Positions 8,761-18,021 are shown, counted from the first letter of the stretch. The stretch: 64,000 nt of DNA from Geothrix oryzisoli (GCF_022808865.1 NZ_JAKZLB010000001.1:682001-746000); one strand, 5' to 3'. Translations and numbers: made by a program. Notes: generated by a model from the letters alone, not told the origin.

Positions 8761-9734
8761 GAGATCCAGCCTTTCTCGACCGCCTCGCGGCCGGCGTAGG
8801 TGACGATCATGTCGGCGCCGGCGCGCCGGATGGCGATGAGGTGCTCGTACATCAGCTGGTCGCCGTTCACCCAGCCCAGGCGGTCGGCGGCCTTCACGCT
8901 GCTGAACTCGCTGGACACGTGGTAGGCGCAGATGGGCGCCAGGGTGGCCTGGCGCAGGCGCCAGATGAGGTCCAGGTTCGGCAGGGCGGGCTTGACCATG
9001 AGCATGTCCGCGCCCTCGTCGATGTCGAGCAGCGCGTCCCGCAGCCCCTCGCGGGCGTTGCGGGGATCCATCTGGTAGGTCTTGCGGTCGCCGAACTTCG
9101 GGCTGCTGTGGGCGGCCTCCCGGAAGGGTCCGTAGTAGGCGCCGGAGTGCTTGATGGCGTAACTGAGGATGCTGGTCTGCGTGAAGCCGTTCTGGTCCAG
9201 GAGCTCGCGGATGGCTGCCACGCGGCCGTCCATCATGTCGCTGGGGGAGGCCACGTCCGCGCCCGCCTCGGCGTGGCGGAGGGCCATCTCCGCCAGGATG
9301 GGCAGGGTCTCGTCGTTCTGCACCACGCCGTTCTCGTCCACCAGGCCGCAGTGGCCGTGGCTGGTGCAGCCGCAGAGGCAGACGTCGGTCATGACGATGA
9401 GGTCCGTGCCGAAGGCCTGCTTCAGCGCCTTCACGGCCACAGGCACCACGCCGTTGTAATCGCAGGCATAGCGGGCGTCAGGGGTCTTGGAGGCATCGTC
9501 CGGCACGCCGAAGAGCAGCACGCTGGAGAGCCCATTCTTCAGGTCCTTCTCCACCTGCCGCAGCGTCTCCTCCACGCCGGCATTGACGATGCCGGGCATG
9601 CTGGCGATCTCGGTGCTGCCCGCCTGGGGCATCACGAAGTGGGGCTGGATGAGGTGGCGCGGCCGGAGATCGGTCTCGGCGACCAGGTTGCGCATGGCGG
9701 CGCTGGTGCGGAGGCGGCGGGAGCGGTTCAGCAT
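8757..9734 (-). CDS. hemB: Delta-aminolevulinic acid dehydratase HemB
   Basis: HemB (porphobilinogen synthase) condenses two 5-aminolevulinates. The metal site DVCLCGCTSHGHCGL has the Cys ligands of the zinc-dependent class. SPSDMMDGRV precedes the first active-site lysine region, and LMVKPALPNLD contains the Schiff-base lysine. It is 325 residues, normal length. AAGGAGGAG lies 5 bases before the ATG, inside the 3' end of hemD, which overlaps hemB by 7 bases. The GTG of hemL overlaps its stop, so hemD, hemB and hemL are tightly coupled. Confidence 0.97.
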   Translation of the reverse strand: MLNRSRRLRTSAAMRNLVAETDLRPRHLIQPHFVMPQAGSTEIASMPGIVNAGVEETLRQVEKDLKNGLSSVLLFGVPDDASKTPDARYACDYNGVVPVAVKALKQAFGTDLIVMTDVCLCGCTSHGHCGLVDENGVVQNDETLPILAEMALRHAEAGADVASPSDMMDGRVAAIRELLDQNGFTQTSILSYAIKHSGAYYGPFREAAHSSPKFGDRKTYQMDPRNAREGLRDALLDIDEGADMLMVKPALPNLDLIWRLRQATLAPICAYHVSSEFSSVKAADRLGWVNGDQLMYEHLIAIRRAGADMIVTYAGREAVEKGWIS

Positions 9735-10420
9735 GGGGACTCCTCCTTGTTCAGATGTTGCGCGAGCATGGCCCAGAGCAGGCCGGGCTTGGGTTCACAG
9801 CGATCGTGGGCGGGGGCTCCGGCTTGGGCGAAGGCCTCGGCGGTGGCCTCCCCCCAGGCGAAACGCTGCACGCCGCGGGCGATGGGGGCCAGGATCTCCG
9901 CCTGCAGCGGGCTGAGGGCCAGCACCGCCTCCACCTCCGGCAGGGGCGGGAACGGGTCCCGGGCCACCTCGCGGTGGGTGACCCAGGGATGGATTCGCCA
10001 GGCGGTTCCGCGCGTCGCCACCTCGAGGTATTCCCGGCTCCGCTCGCCGCGGGCCAGGATGAAGTCTCCGCCGTCGGGGAAGGTGGTTCGCAGCAGCTCC
10101 CAGAGGGCCTCGGCCCGGGCTTCGAGCGGCAGCCGGATCTCCAGGTCCTCCCGCCCGAGGGCGTCCGCCGTGCCGGCGCCCTGCACCAGGCAGAGCATCC
10201 CCGCAGGCAGGCGAGGCGCGGCCACCTGGGCCCCCGAAGGGCTCAGCACCAGGAGCGCCTGGGCCTCCGTGAAGGGGATCGGCGGCGGCCCTGCGCAGAC
10301 CTTCAGGCTGGTGAAGGCGTACGGCACAGGCTCCCAGCCGGCCTTGCGCACCGTGTCCGCCAGCGGGTGCTGGGCGGGGCGGGCCAGGGCCAGGCGGGGG
10401 AGGACGGCCGCAGCACTCAT
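9728..10420 (-). CDS. hemD: Uroporphyrinogen-III synthase HemD
   Basis: This 230-residue protein is assigned mainly by position between hemC and hemB and by HemD-like patterns. They include an N-terminal LARPAQHPLADTVRKAGWEP segment, LVLSPSGAQVAAP (the usual FTS.NGV region), a central ARGERSREYL stretch resembling the conserved RG..GR..L, and a late CEPKPGLLWAMLAQ. HemD closes and inverts ring D of hydroxymethylbilane to make uroporphyrinogen III. The family is poorly conserved, so divergence is expected. The start overlaps the hemC stop by 4 bases (ATGA). Confidence 0.8.
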   Translation of the reverse strand: MSAAAVLPRLALARPAQHPLADTVRKAGWEPVPYAFTSLKVCAGPPPIPFTEAQALLVLSPSGAQVAAPRLPAGMLCLVQGAGTADALGREDLEIRLPLEARAEALWELLRTTFPDGGDFILARGERSREYLEVATRGTAWRIHPWVTHREVARDPFPPLPEVEAVLALSPLQAEILAPIARGVQRFAWGEATAEAFAQAGAPAHDRCEPKPGLLWAMLAQHLNKEESPC

Positions 10421-11295
10421 GACAGGCCGATACCCTGGAGGACCGTCTTCAGGAGGACCGCATCCTCGGTGCCCCGGGCCTCGGCCCGGCGGAGTTCACC
10501 TTCCGGGGCGTAGGCGGCGCGCAGCAGCAAGGTCCCATCCGCCTGCGGCGTGGCCAGGGCGCCCAGGGGCTGCTGGCAGCCGCCGCCGATGCCCGCGAGT
10601 ACCTTCCGCTCGAGGGCGACGCAGCGGGCGGTCATGGCGTCGTGGAGTTCGGCGAGGGCCTCGATGAGATCAGGCCGGTCCGCCCGGGCCTCGGCCAGAA
10701 GGGCCCCCTGCCCCGGCGCCGAAGGCAGCTCGTCGGGCGTCAGGGGCCGCACGGTGAGGCCGGACAGATCCAGACCCAGGCGCTTCAGGCCCGCGGCGGC
10801 CAGCAGCGTGGCGTGGATGGGTTCATCGCGCAGGACGCCGTCGCGCACACGTTGGAGGCGGGTCTGCACATTGCCGCGGATCCAGGTGAAGCGGGCCTTG
10901 GGGAAGAGCTGGCTCAGCACGCGCTCCCGCCGCACGGCGCTGGTGCCGATGGTGAGGTTCTCAGGTGCGTCGGGGCGCATCACCAGCCAGTCGGACGGAT
11001 CCTCGCGCTTCGGGATGCACGCGGAGATGATGCCCGCAGGCCGTTCCAGGGAGACGTCCTTCAGGCTGTGGATGAGGAGGTCGGCCGCGCCGGCGGCCAT
11101 GGCGTCCTCCAGTTCCTTGGTGAAGAAGCCTCCGCCCACCTGCTTGTCCAGGGGCCCCTGGAGCCACTGGTCGCCGGACGTCGAAAACTTCCGCCAGGAC
11201 ACTTCATAGCCCTTCGATTCGAGGAACCTCACGAGAGGTTCGGCCTGGCCCACGGCCAGGGCGGATCCGCGGGTGGCGACGGTGACGTGCTTCAT
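10417..11295 (-). CDS. hemC: Hydroxymethylbilane synthase HemC
   Basis: HemC polymerises four porphobilinogens into hydroxymethylbilane. The start VATRGSALAVGQAEPL, SLKDV, SAVRRERVLSQLFP and IRGNVQTRLQ are classic motifs. The cysteine that binds the dipyrromethane cofactor is in GIGGGCQQPLGA. It is 292 residues, slightly short of the usual 305-315, with the shortening at the C-terminal domain. ATGA overlaps link it to hemA upstream and hemD downstream. Confidence 0.95.
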   Translation of the reverse strand: MKHVTVATRGSALAVGQAEPLVRFLESKGYEVSWRKFSTSGDQWLQGPLDKQVGGGFFTKELEDAMAAGAADLLIHSLKDVSLERPAGIISACIPKREDPSDWLVMRPDAPENLTIGTSAVRRERVLSQLFPKARFTWIRGNVQTRLQRVRDGVLRDEPIHATLLAAAGLKRLGLDLSGLTVRPLTPDELPSAPGQGALLAEARADRPDLIEALAELHDAMTARCVALERKVLAGIGGGCQQPLGALATPQADGTLLLRAAYAPEGELRRAEARGTEDAVLLKTVLQGIGLS

Positions 11296-12455
11296 GGCTG
11301 GGCTGCCTCTCCGTTCGGGTCCGGTTTGGGCTGGGTCTGGATCAGGGCCCGGAAGGCCAGGGTCCGCCCCCGGGTCAGGATCTCTTTGAGGGCCTCGCGC
11401 TGGGCCTCGTCCAGCCCCTGCATGGAATCCTCCAGAGCCTTCACCTCGGCCTCCAGGGCACCCCAGGCCGAGTCCAGGCGCTCCTGCGCGCTGGCCAGGT
11501 GGCGCTTGTGTCCCCGGGCGTGGGCCCGGTGGCGCAGGCGGCCTGCCGCGCCCACGAGGAAGGCTTCGGCCTTCGTGGCCGCCTCGGCCCGCTGAGCCCG
11601 CGCCGTGGCGGTCTGGGCGAGGAAGGCCGACAGGTCCACCCGGTGGACCCAGGGCAGCTGCTCCAGCCCGGGCTCCGAGTCCGGCGGCAGGGCCAGGTCG
11701 AGGATGCGCAGGATCGGGCGCTTGAGGGTCTGCCAGGCGTCCAGAGTGAAGATCGGTTCCGGGGCGGCGGTGGCGCTCACGATGGCCTGGAAGCCCTCCG
11801 GGTCGCGCTGGAGCCGGGGCAGGTCCACCACCGCGAGGCCCAGGGGATCCGCCAGGTCATGGGCCTTGCTCTTCGTCCGGTTGGCGACGGAGACCTTGAA
11901 GCCCCGCTCCGGCAGGCGCTCGGCCAGATACTGGGTCATGGGGCCCACCCCCACCAAGGCGATGGCCGAGCCCTCCGGCAGTCCCTCGCAAAGGTGCTTG
12001 AGGGCGACGGTGGCGACGCTGACGTTGCCGTCGGCCAGCCCCAAGCGCGAACGGAGTCGCTGCCCCTCCCGGATCACATCCTCGAAGACGGCCTGGGCCT
12101 CGTCACCGGCCACGCCCACCTGACGGGCCGCTTCCAGAGCGTCCTTCATCTGCCCGGGAATCTCACGATCGCCCAGGTTGGCGGACTCCAACCCGGCCGA
12201 CATGGCCAGCATGTGCACCCAGGCCTCTTCTCCTTCGTAGCGGCGGACGCCGGGGCCGGGGTCGAGGGCGCCGGGGTCGCCGCCCCAGATCATCCAGAGC
12301 ACCCGCTGGCAGGTGGCCAGGTAGACGAGCTCGCGGGCGCCGGTAGCGCGCTGCCACTCGCGAAGACGAGCGGGCACGCCATCCCGCACCACATGCTGGG
12401 CCACCTGGTCCAGGTCGTGGACAGGGGCGTGGAAACTGAGGAGGACGGGTTCCAT
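11292..12455 (-). CDS. hemA: Glutamyl-tRNA reductase HemA
   Basis: HemA reduces glutamyl-tRNA(Glu) to glutamate-1-semialdehyde and commits carbon to tetrapyrroles. The catalytic-cysteine region reads LVYLATCQRVLW (family STCNR, here with N changed to Q). GDREIPGQMKDAL matches the GEPQILGQVK motif, IALVGVGPMTQYLAE is the NADPH site, and a helical dimerisation tail follows. The start is taken at the ATG aligning with the family (MEPVLLSFHAPV), giving 387 residues. An in-frame ATG at 12497 would add 14 residues. A perfect 12-base palindrome abuts the chosen start. The gene overlaps hemC by 4 bases and is the first haem gene of the block. Confidence 0.9.
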   Translation of the reverse strand: MEPVLLSFHAPVHDLDQVAQHVVRDGVPARLREWQRATGARELVYLATCQRVLWMIWGGDPGALDPGPGVRRYEGEEAWVHMLAMSAGLESANLGDREIPGQMKDALEAARQVGVAGDEAQAVFEDVIREGQRLRSRLGLADGNVSVATVALKHLCEGLPEGSAIALVGVGPMTQYLAERLPERGFKVSVANRTKSKAHDLADPLGLAVVDLPRLQRDPEGFQAIVSATAAPEPIFTLDAWQTLKRPILRILDLALPPDSEPGLEQLPWVHRVDLSAFLAQTATARAQRAEAATKAEAFLVGAAGRLRHRAHARGHKRHLASAQERLDSAWGALEAEVKALEDSMQGLDEAQREALKEILTRGRTLAFRALIQTQPKPDPNGEAAQP

Positions 12456-12467
12456 ATCGGATCCGAT
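12456..12467. repeat. 12-base palindrome abutting the hemA start
   Basis: ATCGGATCCGAT is a perfect palindrome directly upstream of the preferred hemA ATG, where a ribosome site would normally be. It may be an operator or a coincidence; if hemA starts at 12497 it is coding sequence. Confidence 0.35.
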
Positions 12468-12540
12468 TGTCGATTGGCCTGATGAAGGCAAGGTCATCGG
12501 TTCGTCATGGGGCCGCGCATGTGGCCGTCATCACATTCGT

Positions 12541-13665
12541 TCATTCCGGGAACAGGCCCTCGATGGCTTCCCAGTCCCATTCCGCCACCGGAGCCACGCT
12601 CCCCTCGCGGAGGTCCTGCTGCGTGAGCCAGGCATCGTAGATCACCAGGGCGCACATGGCTTCCGCGACCGGCACGATGCGCGGGGCGATGCAGGGATCG
12701 TGGCGCCCCCGGGTGGAGATGTCAGCCGCGTGCCCCTCACGATCGATGGTCTTCTGGGTCTTGGAAATCGAGCTGGTGGGCTTCACCGCCAGGCGCACCA
12801 CCACCGGGGCGCCCGTGCTGATGCCTCCCAGCGTTCCGCCCGCGTCGTTCTTCAGGGGTCCCTCGGGTCCCAGCGGATCGTTGTTCTCGCTGCCGCGGCA
12901 GCGGGCGCTGGCGAAGCCCGCCCCCAGCTCCACGCCCTTCACCGCCCCGATGGACATGCAGGCCAGGGCCAACAGACCGTCCAGCTTCCCGAAGGCGGGA
13001 TCCCCCAGCCCCACGGGCAGCCCCTCGATCCAGACCTCGCAGACGCCGCCCACGCTGTCGCCGTCGGCAAGGGCGGATTCCACCGCTGCGCGCTGGGCCG
13101 GGAACGCCTCGGGATCCGCCACCCGCAGCGGGTTGGTTTCCACGAAGGCCCAATCCACCGCGGTCCCGGCGAGACCCGCGATCTCGCGGTTGAAGCCGCG
13201 CACCGTAACGCCCAGCGCGGCCAGCTGCTGCTTCGCCCAGGCGCCGGCCGCCACCCGCGCCACGGTCTCCCGGCCGCTGCTGCGTCCACCGCCACGCGGG
13301 TCGCGGATGCCGTATTTGCGATCGTAGGTGAGGTCCGCATGGCCGGGCCGGAACAGGTCCGAGATGGCCTTGTAGTCGCCGCTCCGCTGGTTCTCGTTGA
13401 ACACCGCCAGCGCGATGGGATGGCCGGTGGTCCGGCCCTCGAAGACGCCGCTGAGCACCTGCACCCGGTCCCCTTCGTTCCGCGGCGTCACCAGGTCCGA
13501 CTGGCCGGGGCGCCGGCGATCCAGTTCCTTCTGGATGGCCTCCAGGTCGAAGGGAAGCCCCGGCCTCACCCCGTCCATCACCACGCCCACGGCGGTCCCG
13601 TGGCTCTCGCCGAACGTGACGATGCGGAAGGCGCGGCCGAAGGAGGAGGGGGAATCGAAGAGCAT
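12541..13665 (-). CDS. aroC: Chorismate synthase AroC
   Basis: AroC removes phosphate from 5-enolpyruvylshikimate 3-phosphate to give chorismate, using reduced FMN. Recognisable motifs are RIVTFGESHGTAVGVVMDG at the N-terminus, RRPGQSDLVTPRNEGD, FRPGHADLTYDRKYG, RDPRGGGRSSGRETVARV and the C-terminal ISTRGRHDPCIAPRIVPVAEAM. It is 374 residues, normal length. It lies 85 bases upstream of hemA on the same strand, so read-through into the haem genes is possible. The 27 bases separating it from the glycosyltransferase upstream hold nothing visible. Confidence 0.96.
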   Translation of the reverse strand: MLFDSPSSFGRAFRIVTFGESHGTAVGVVMDGVRPGLPFDLEAIQKELDRRRPGQSDLVTPRNEGDRVQVLSGVFEGRTTGHPIALAVFNENQRSGDYKAISDLFRPGHADLTYDRKYGIRDPRGGGRSSGRETVARVAAGAWAKQQLAALGVTVRGFNREIAGLAGTAVDWAFVETNPLRVADPEAFPAQRAAVESALADGDSVGGVCEVWIEGLPVGLGDPAFGKLDGLLALACMSIGAVKGVELGAGFASARCRGSENNDPLGPEGPLKNDAGGTLGGISTGAPVVVRLAVKPTSSISKTQKTIDREGHAADISTRGRHDPCIAPRIVPVAEAMCALVIYDAWLTQQDLREGSVAPVAEWDWEAIEGLFPE

Positions 13666-13692
13666 CCCCCAGTCTAGTTCAGGGGCCCGGGG

Positions 13693-14919
13693 TCAGGCTT
13701 CCGATAAAAGCGCCATGAGCTGGGGCCCCACGGCCTCGAGGCCGTACCGGGCCCGGCAGGCGCGGTCGGCGGCCTCCCGGCGGCGATCCACTTCGGCATC
13801 GTCGAGGCTCCACACCTGCTCCAGCGCCCCGGCCAGCGCCTCCGGGGAGAAGGCGTCCACGACCCAGCCGAGCCGTCCCCCATCCAGGATCTCCAGAGGA
13901 CCCCCATGGTCGGGCCCCACGAGCAGCAGGCCTTTGGCGGCGGCCTCCGGAAAGACCATGCCGAAGGGCTCGTCCAGCGTCAGCAGGGCCAGGACGTCGC
14001 AGGCCTCGTACACCTGGCGGAGGTCCTGGTCGGAGAGGTAGCCGTGGAACCGGACCGAGCCGGCCCGGCAGGAACCCGCCGCCAGCTGCTGCAGCCGTTC
14101 TGCGAGGGGGCCCGTCCCGACCACATGGAGCTCGCAGGGGACCGGACTGGCGGCCTGGAAGAGGGAGAAGCCGCGGATGACGGTATCGATGTTCTTCAAC
14201 GCCTCCAGGCGGGAGTGGACCAGCACCCGGCGCACGGAGCGCTCCAGGCCTGCGCGGGTCCGGCCGCCCTCGGGAAACCGGACGATGGGATAGATCACTT
14301 CCTCCCGGCACCGGCCATAGATGCGCCGCGCGTTGTCCCGGCTGAACTCGCTGATGGCGTAGATGAGATCCAGGCCCCGTGTGACCTCCAGATCGTAGGT
14401 GTGGCGGGCCCGGACACTGGTGTTCCCGGCCATCCCCCGATCGTGCTGCTCGAGGTTCCGGGCGAAGGCCAGCGTCGCCTCCTCCGGGCCTCCCCCGCCC
14501 GTGGCCAGGACCCTCGCCGTCAGGACGGGATTGGCTTCCCGCCGGTGGATGCCCCGGGGGGGCTCGTTGCACTGCCAGATCTTGCGGGCCTTGATGGGAG
14601 CGGCCCCCAGCATCGCGCTGGCCGGGAAGTTATGCGCGATCACCAGGTCGTAGGCCTCCAGGACCCGGGCGGCCCGCATGCCCCGCCGGCCCAGCTTGGC
14701 CAGGCGGTTCCAGCCATAGAAGACGTCGTTCCATTGGCGCTTCTGCACGGTGTGGACGGGAATACCGGCCAGCCGGGACCCCCAGCGCGCCTCATCGAAC
14801 CCCAAGGTCACGATCTCGGGGGCCGCCCCCTGATCGAGGTAGTACCGTGCCTGGGCCGCCACCAGCAGCTCCGCACCGCCCACCGTCTCGAAAGCGGGAT
14901 GGAACACGCCAAGCCGCAT
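13693..14919 (-). CDS. Family 4 glycosyltransferase (GT-B)
   Basis: This 408-residue GT-B enzyme is probably cytoplasmic or membrane-associated and adds a sugar to a lipid-linked glycan. The N-terminal domain opens with MRLGVFHPAFETVGGAELL, like other GT4 proteins. The C-terminal domain has RRVLVHSRLEALKNIDTVI, ELHVVGTGPLAERL, VRFHGYLSDQDL and the donor-site E-x7-E in EPFGMVFPEAAAKG. A strong AAGGAGG lies 6 bases before the ATG; longer in-frame readings upstream have no ribosome site. It is divergent from the rmd-like gene, so the 140 bases between them should hold both promoters. Donor sugar unknown; GDP-linked deoxysugar is plausible from the neighbours. Confidence 0.88.
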   Translation of the reverse strand: MRLGVFHPAFETVGGAELLVAAQARYYLDQGAAPEIVTLGFDEARWGSRLAGIPVHTVQKRQWNDVFYGWNRLAKLGRRGMRAARVLEAYDLVIAHNFPASAMLGAAPIKARKIWQCNEPPRGIHRREANPVLTARVLATGGGGPEEATLAFARNLEQHDRGMAGNTSVRARHTYDLEVTRGLDLIYAISEFSRDNARRIYGRCREEVIYPIVRFPEGGRTRAGLERSVRRVLVHSRLEALKNIDTVIRGFSLFQAASPVPCELHVVGTGPLAERLQQLAAGSCRAGSVRFHGYLSDQDLRQVYEACDVLALLTLDEPFGMVFPEAAAKGLLLVGPDHGGPLEILDGGRLGWVVDAFSPEALAGALEQVWSLDDAEVDRRREAADRACRARYGLEAVGPQLMALLSEA

Positions 14920-15059
14920 CAGGCCTCCTTGATGAACCGCTTCCACACCCGTGTTCCAGAGGGCTAGATGGTAGCATTTCGCCACGCCTCGCCATGTGGG
15001 GCCCATCCCAGAGTCATGTCAGCCCCACAGCGCACCTTCGGATCCATGGAGCGGAATGC

Positions 15060-15929
15060 ATGAAAGTCCTTGTGGTGGGTGGCTCCGGTTTTGTCGGGAG
15101 GGCACTGGCAGCCCGGCTTCTGGAGGCGGCCCATGAGGTCGAGATCTGGGACCGGACCCCCCAGGCCGGCGCTCCAGGGCTGTCCTGCCGGTCGGTGGAT
15201 CTCCTCGGGAACGGAGCATTGCCGGCCCCAGACGGCCGGCCCTGGGACGCCGCCATCCACCTCGCCGCCTATTCCGTGCCCGGCATGACCTGGACCCAGG
15301 ACCTGGTCATGGCCAACCTGCGGATGACGGCGAGGGTCTTCGATCATCTGGCGGTCAAGGCCCCCGGCTGCAAGGCCATCTTCGCCTCCAGCGCCTTCGT
15401 CTACGCTCCGGCCCCCCAGCCGCTGAAAGAGACGGACCCGCTCGGATCCACCCATCCCTACGCCCTGTCCAAGCACCTGGGAGAAGTCTGGGCGCTGAGC
15501 CTGCGCACCTCCCTGAATGTCGTCATCGTCCGCCCCTTCAACCTGATCGGCCCCGGCATGGCCGCAGGGCTGCTCGTGCCCGATCTCCTGGAGCGCATCC
15601 AGAGTGGCGAGAACCCGCTCCGGATGCAGGGCCGCGATGACATCCGGGATTTCCTCGACTGGCGGGACGCGGTGGAGGCCTATCGCCATCTGCTGGATCT
15701 CGACGCCCCGAGCGGGTCCGTCTGGAACCTCTGCTCCGGCCGCCCCACCCGCGTCTCCGACCTGGTCCGCGCCCTGGTCCAGGCCCACGGCCTCGACCGG
15801 TCCATCCTGTTCGCAAATCCCGGCGTGGAGACCCTGGTCGGGGATCCGTCCCGTCTGATGGCGGCCACCGGCTGGTCCCCCCGCTTCACGCTCGAGGACA
15901 CCGCCAGGGCCATTGCCGCCCCGTGCTGA
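15060..15929 (+). CDS. NAD(P)-dependent epimerase/reductase, probable GDP-6-deoxy-4-keto-mannose reductase (Rmd-like)
   Basis: This is a 289-residue short-chain dehydrogenase of the extended type. The Rossmann motif is VVGGSGFVGRALAARLL, the catalytic serine region is ASSAFVY, and the YxxxK motif is YALSK in HPYALSKHLGE. The stretch VRPFNLIGPGMAAGLLVPDL followed by RDFLDWRDAVEAY resembles Rmd reductases that make GDP-D-rhamnose. The neighbouring gmd would supply their substrate. GGAG at 15048-15051 precedes the ATG. Function as Rmd is inferred from motif and context; another nucleotide-sugar reductase or epimerase is possible. Confidence 0.75.
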   Translation: MKVLVVGGSGFVGRALAARLLEAAHEVEIWDRTPQAGAPGLSCRSVDLLGNGALPAPDGRPWDAAIHLAAYSVPGMTWTQDLVMANLRMTARVFDHLAVKAPGCKAIFASSAFVYAPAPQPLKETDPLGSTHPYALSKHLGEVWALSLRTSLNVVIVRPFNLIGPGMAAGLLVPDLLERIQSGENPLRMQGRDDIRDFLDWRDAVEAYRHLLDLDAPSGSVWNLCSGRPTRVSDLVRALVQAHGLDRSILFANPGVETLVGDPSRLMAATGWSPRFTLEDTARAIAAPC

Positions 15930-16007
15930 GGCCGCGCGAGGACCTGTCCTTCCTCTGGGTTCGTCCACGGGTTAAAGTGGTGGTTTCCCACCTGATCCGA
16001 GGGTCCC

Positions 16008-17051
16008 ATGCAGAAAACCGCACTCATTACGGGCGTGACCGGGCAGGACGGCAGCTATCTGGCCGAGCTGCTCCTGTCGAAGGGCTACCAGGTGCATGGC
16101 GTGGTGCGGCGGGCCAGCCTGTTCAACACGGACCGCATCGATCACCTGCACGTGGGCGAGACGCCGGATCCCTCGTTCTTCCTTCACTACGGCGACCTGT
16201 CCGACGCCGGGGCCCTGCGGAACCTGTTGGACGAAGTCCAGCCCGACGAGGTCTACAACCTGGGCGCCCAGAGCCATGTGCGCGTGAGCTTCGACCAGCC
16301 GGAATACACCGTGGACGTCGTGGGCGTGGGCGTCATCCGGCTGCTGGAGGCCATCCGCAGCTACATGAAGCACACCAAGAAGCAGATCCGCTTCTACCAG
16401 GCCGGCAGCTCCGAGATGTTCGGCAGCGCCAAGCCCCGGCAGCATGAGGGCACCCGCTTCGAGCCGCGCAGCCCCTACGCCTGCGCCAAGGTCTACGCGC
16501 ACTACCAGGTGATCAACCACCGGGAGAGCTACGGCCTCTTCGCCTGCAACGGCATCCTCTTCAACCACGAGAGCCCGCGCCGCGGGGAGACCTTCGTGAC
16601 CCGGAAGATCACCCGGGCCGCCACGCGGATCAAGCTGGGCCTCCAGGACAAACTGTTCCTGGGCAACCTGGACGCCCGGCGGGACTGGGGCTTCGCGGGC
16701 GACTACGTGGAGGCCATGTGGCGCATGCTGCAGCAGGACACGCCGGATGACTACGCGGTGGCGACCGGCGAGAGCATCACCATCCGCGACTTCCTGGGCC
16801 TGACCTTCGGCCGCCTGGACCTGGACTGGCAGAAGCACGTGGAGATCGACCCCCGCTACTTCCGGCCTGCCGAGGTGGACCACCTGGAGGGCGATGCCAG
16901 CAAGGGCCGCCGCATCCTCGGCTGGGAGCCGAAGACGGACATCCGGGCCCTGGCCGCCATGATGGTGGATTCAGACCTCCGGCTGGCCCAGAAGGAGCTG
17001 GTGCTGCGCGACGCCGGGCACGCCGAAGCGCCCCGCGCCGGCTACCGCTGA
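16008..17051 (+). CDS. gmd: GDP-mannose 4,6-dehydratase Gmd
   Basis: Gmd converts GDP-mannose to GDP-4-keto-6-deoxymannose, the precursor of GDP-fucose and GDP-rhamnose. Diagnostic motifs are [73 protein letters not shown] (YxxxK) and [17 protein letters not shown]. It is 347 residues, full length. A TAAAGT at 15973-15978 is a possible -10. It lies between the Rmd-like reductase and an FkbM-like protein, so the likely product is a 6-deoxyhexose for a surface glycan. Confidence 0.95.
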   Translation: MQKTALITGVTGQDGSYLAELLLSKGYQVHGVVRRASLFNTDRIDHLHVGETPDPSFFLHYGDLSDAGALRNLLDEVQPDEVYNLGAQSHVRVSFDQPEYTVDVVGVGVIRLLEAIRSYMKHTKKQIRFYQAGSSEMFGSAKPRQHEGTRFEPRSPYACAKVYAHYQVINHRESYGLFACNGILFNHESPRRGETFVTRKITRAATRIKLGLQDKLFLGNLDARRDWGFAGDYVEAMWRMLQQDTPDDYAVATGESITIRDFLGLTFGRLDLDWQKHVEIDPRYFRPAEVDHLEGDASKGRRILGWEPKTDIRALAAMMVDSDLRLAQKELVLRDAGHAEAPRAGYR

Positions 17052-17064
17052 GCCCAGGCGAGCC

Positions 17065-18021
17065 ATGCTCCAGGGCCTCCTGCGCAACCTGCGACGTCTC
17101 GGATCCAGCCGGACCGGCCGCCGGATCGAATTCATCAAGGCGGAAGTGGTGGCCCTGCGGCGCCAGATGGCCGCCACCACCGAACTCCTCGGCCGGATCG
17201 AATGCCGGCGGGTGGCCGGTCTTCCGGACCACTCCCCGCTGCGGGAGGCGGAGTTCCGCGTCCATTCGCAGTTCGGTGATGACGGGATCATCCAGTACCT
17301 CTTCAGCCGGATTCCCGCGGTGCGCAGCTTCGTGGAATTCGGCGTCGAGGACTACACGGAAGCCAACACCCGGTTCCTCCTGGTCCATGACGACTGGCGG
17401 GGTCTCATCCTCGACGGCCGCCCCGACCTCGACACCGTGGTGTCGGCCCAGGGCCTGCCGATGCTGCATGACCTGGCCATCCGGAGCGCCTTCATCACCG
17501 CCGAGAACATCAACGAACTGCTCCACGGCGCGGGCTTTTCCGGGGAGATCGGACTCCTGAGCGTCGATATCGACGGCAACGACTACTGGGTGTGGAAGGC
17601 GATCACCTGCGTGGATCCCCAGGTCGTGGTCATCGAGTACAACGCGGTCTTCGGATCCGACCGGGCCATCACCATCCCCTACGCCCCGGACTTCACCCGG
17701 CAGGCTGCGCACCATTCCTGGCTCTACTTCGGCGCGTCCCTCCGTGCCCTCTGCCGCCTGGCGGAAACGAAGGGCTACGCCTTCGTGGGCTGCAACAGCG
17801 CCGGCAACAACGCCTACTTCGTCCGCAAGGACCTGGCCTCCCCCTTCACGATCCTCACACCGGAAGACGGCTTCGCCGACAGCCGCTTCCGCGAATCGCG
17901 CGACGAGCAGGGCCGGATGAACCGCTTGAGCGGCCCGGCCCGCCTGGCCGCCATCGCCCATCTGCCGGTGTTGGACCTCGACACGGACACCATCCGCCCC
18001 CTGCGGGACCTGGCTTCGTGA
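17065..18021 (+). CDS. Uncharacterised FkbM-like protein of a polysaccharide locus
   Basis: This is a 318-residue protein without signal or membrane segments. Its central part has SQFGDDGIIQYLF, FVEFGVEDYTEANTRFLL, WRGLILDGRPD, LLSVDIDGNDYWVWKAI and VVVIEYN. The pattern recalls FkbM-type methyltransferase-fold proteins common in glycan clusters, but the glycine-rich SAM loop is degenerate (FVEFGVEDY instead of a D.GA..G type), so methyl transfer is doubtful. The first ~60 residues are basic and helical. It sits 13 bases after gmd, and its stop overlaps the next start by one base (TGATG). Function unknown; tailoring of a surface sugar is the natural guess. Confidence 0.6.
   Translation: MLQGLLRNLRRLGSSRTGRRIEFIKAEVVALRRQMAATTELLGRIECRRVAGLPDHSPLREAEFRVHSQFGDDGIIQYLFSRIPAVRSFVEFGVEDYTEANTRFLLVHDDWRGLILDGRPDLDTVVSAQGLPMLHDLAIRSAFITAENINELLHGAGFSGEIGLLSVDIDGNDYWVWKAITCVDPQVVVIEYNAVFGSDRAITIPYAPDFTRQAAHHSWLYFGASLRALCRLAETKGYAFVGCNSAGNNAYFVRKDLASPFTILTPEDGFADSRFRESRDEQGRMNRLSGPARLAAIAHLPVLDLDTDTIRPLRDLAS

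Noticed and set aside
13693-15006. Longer N-terminus for the glycosyltransferase
   Set aside because: The extra 29 residues have no ribosome site and the family start aligns with the ATG at 14919, which has a strong AAGGAGG.
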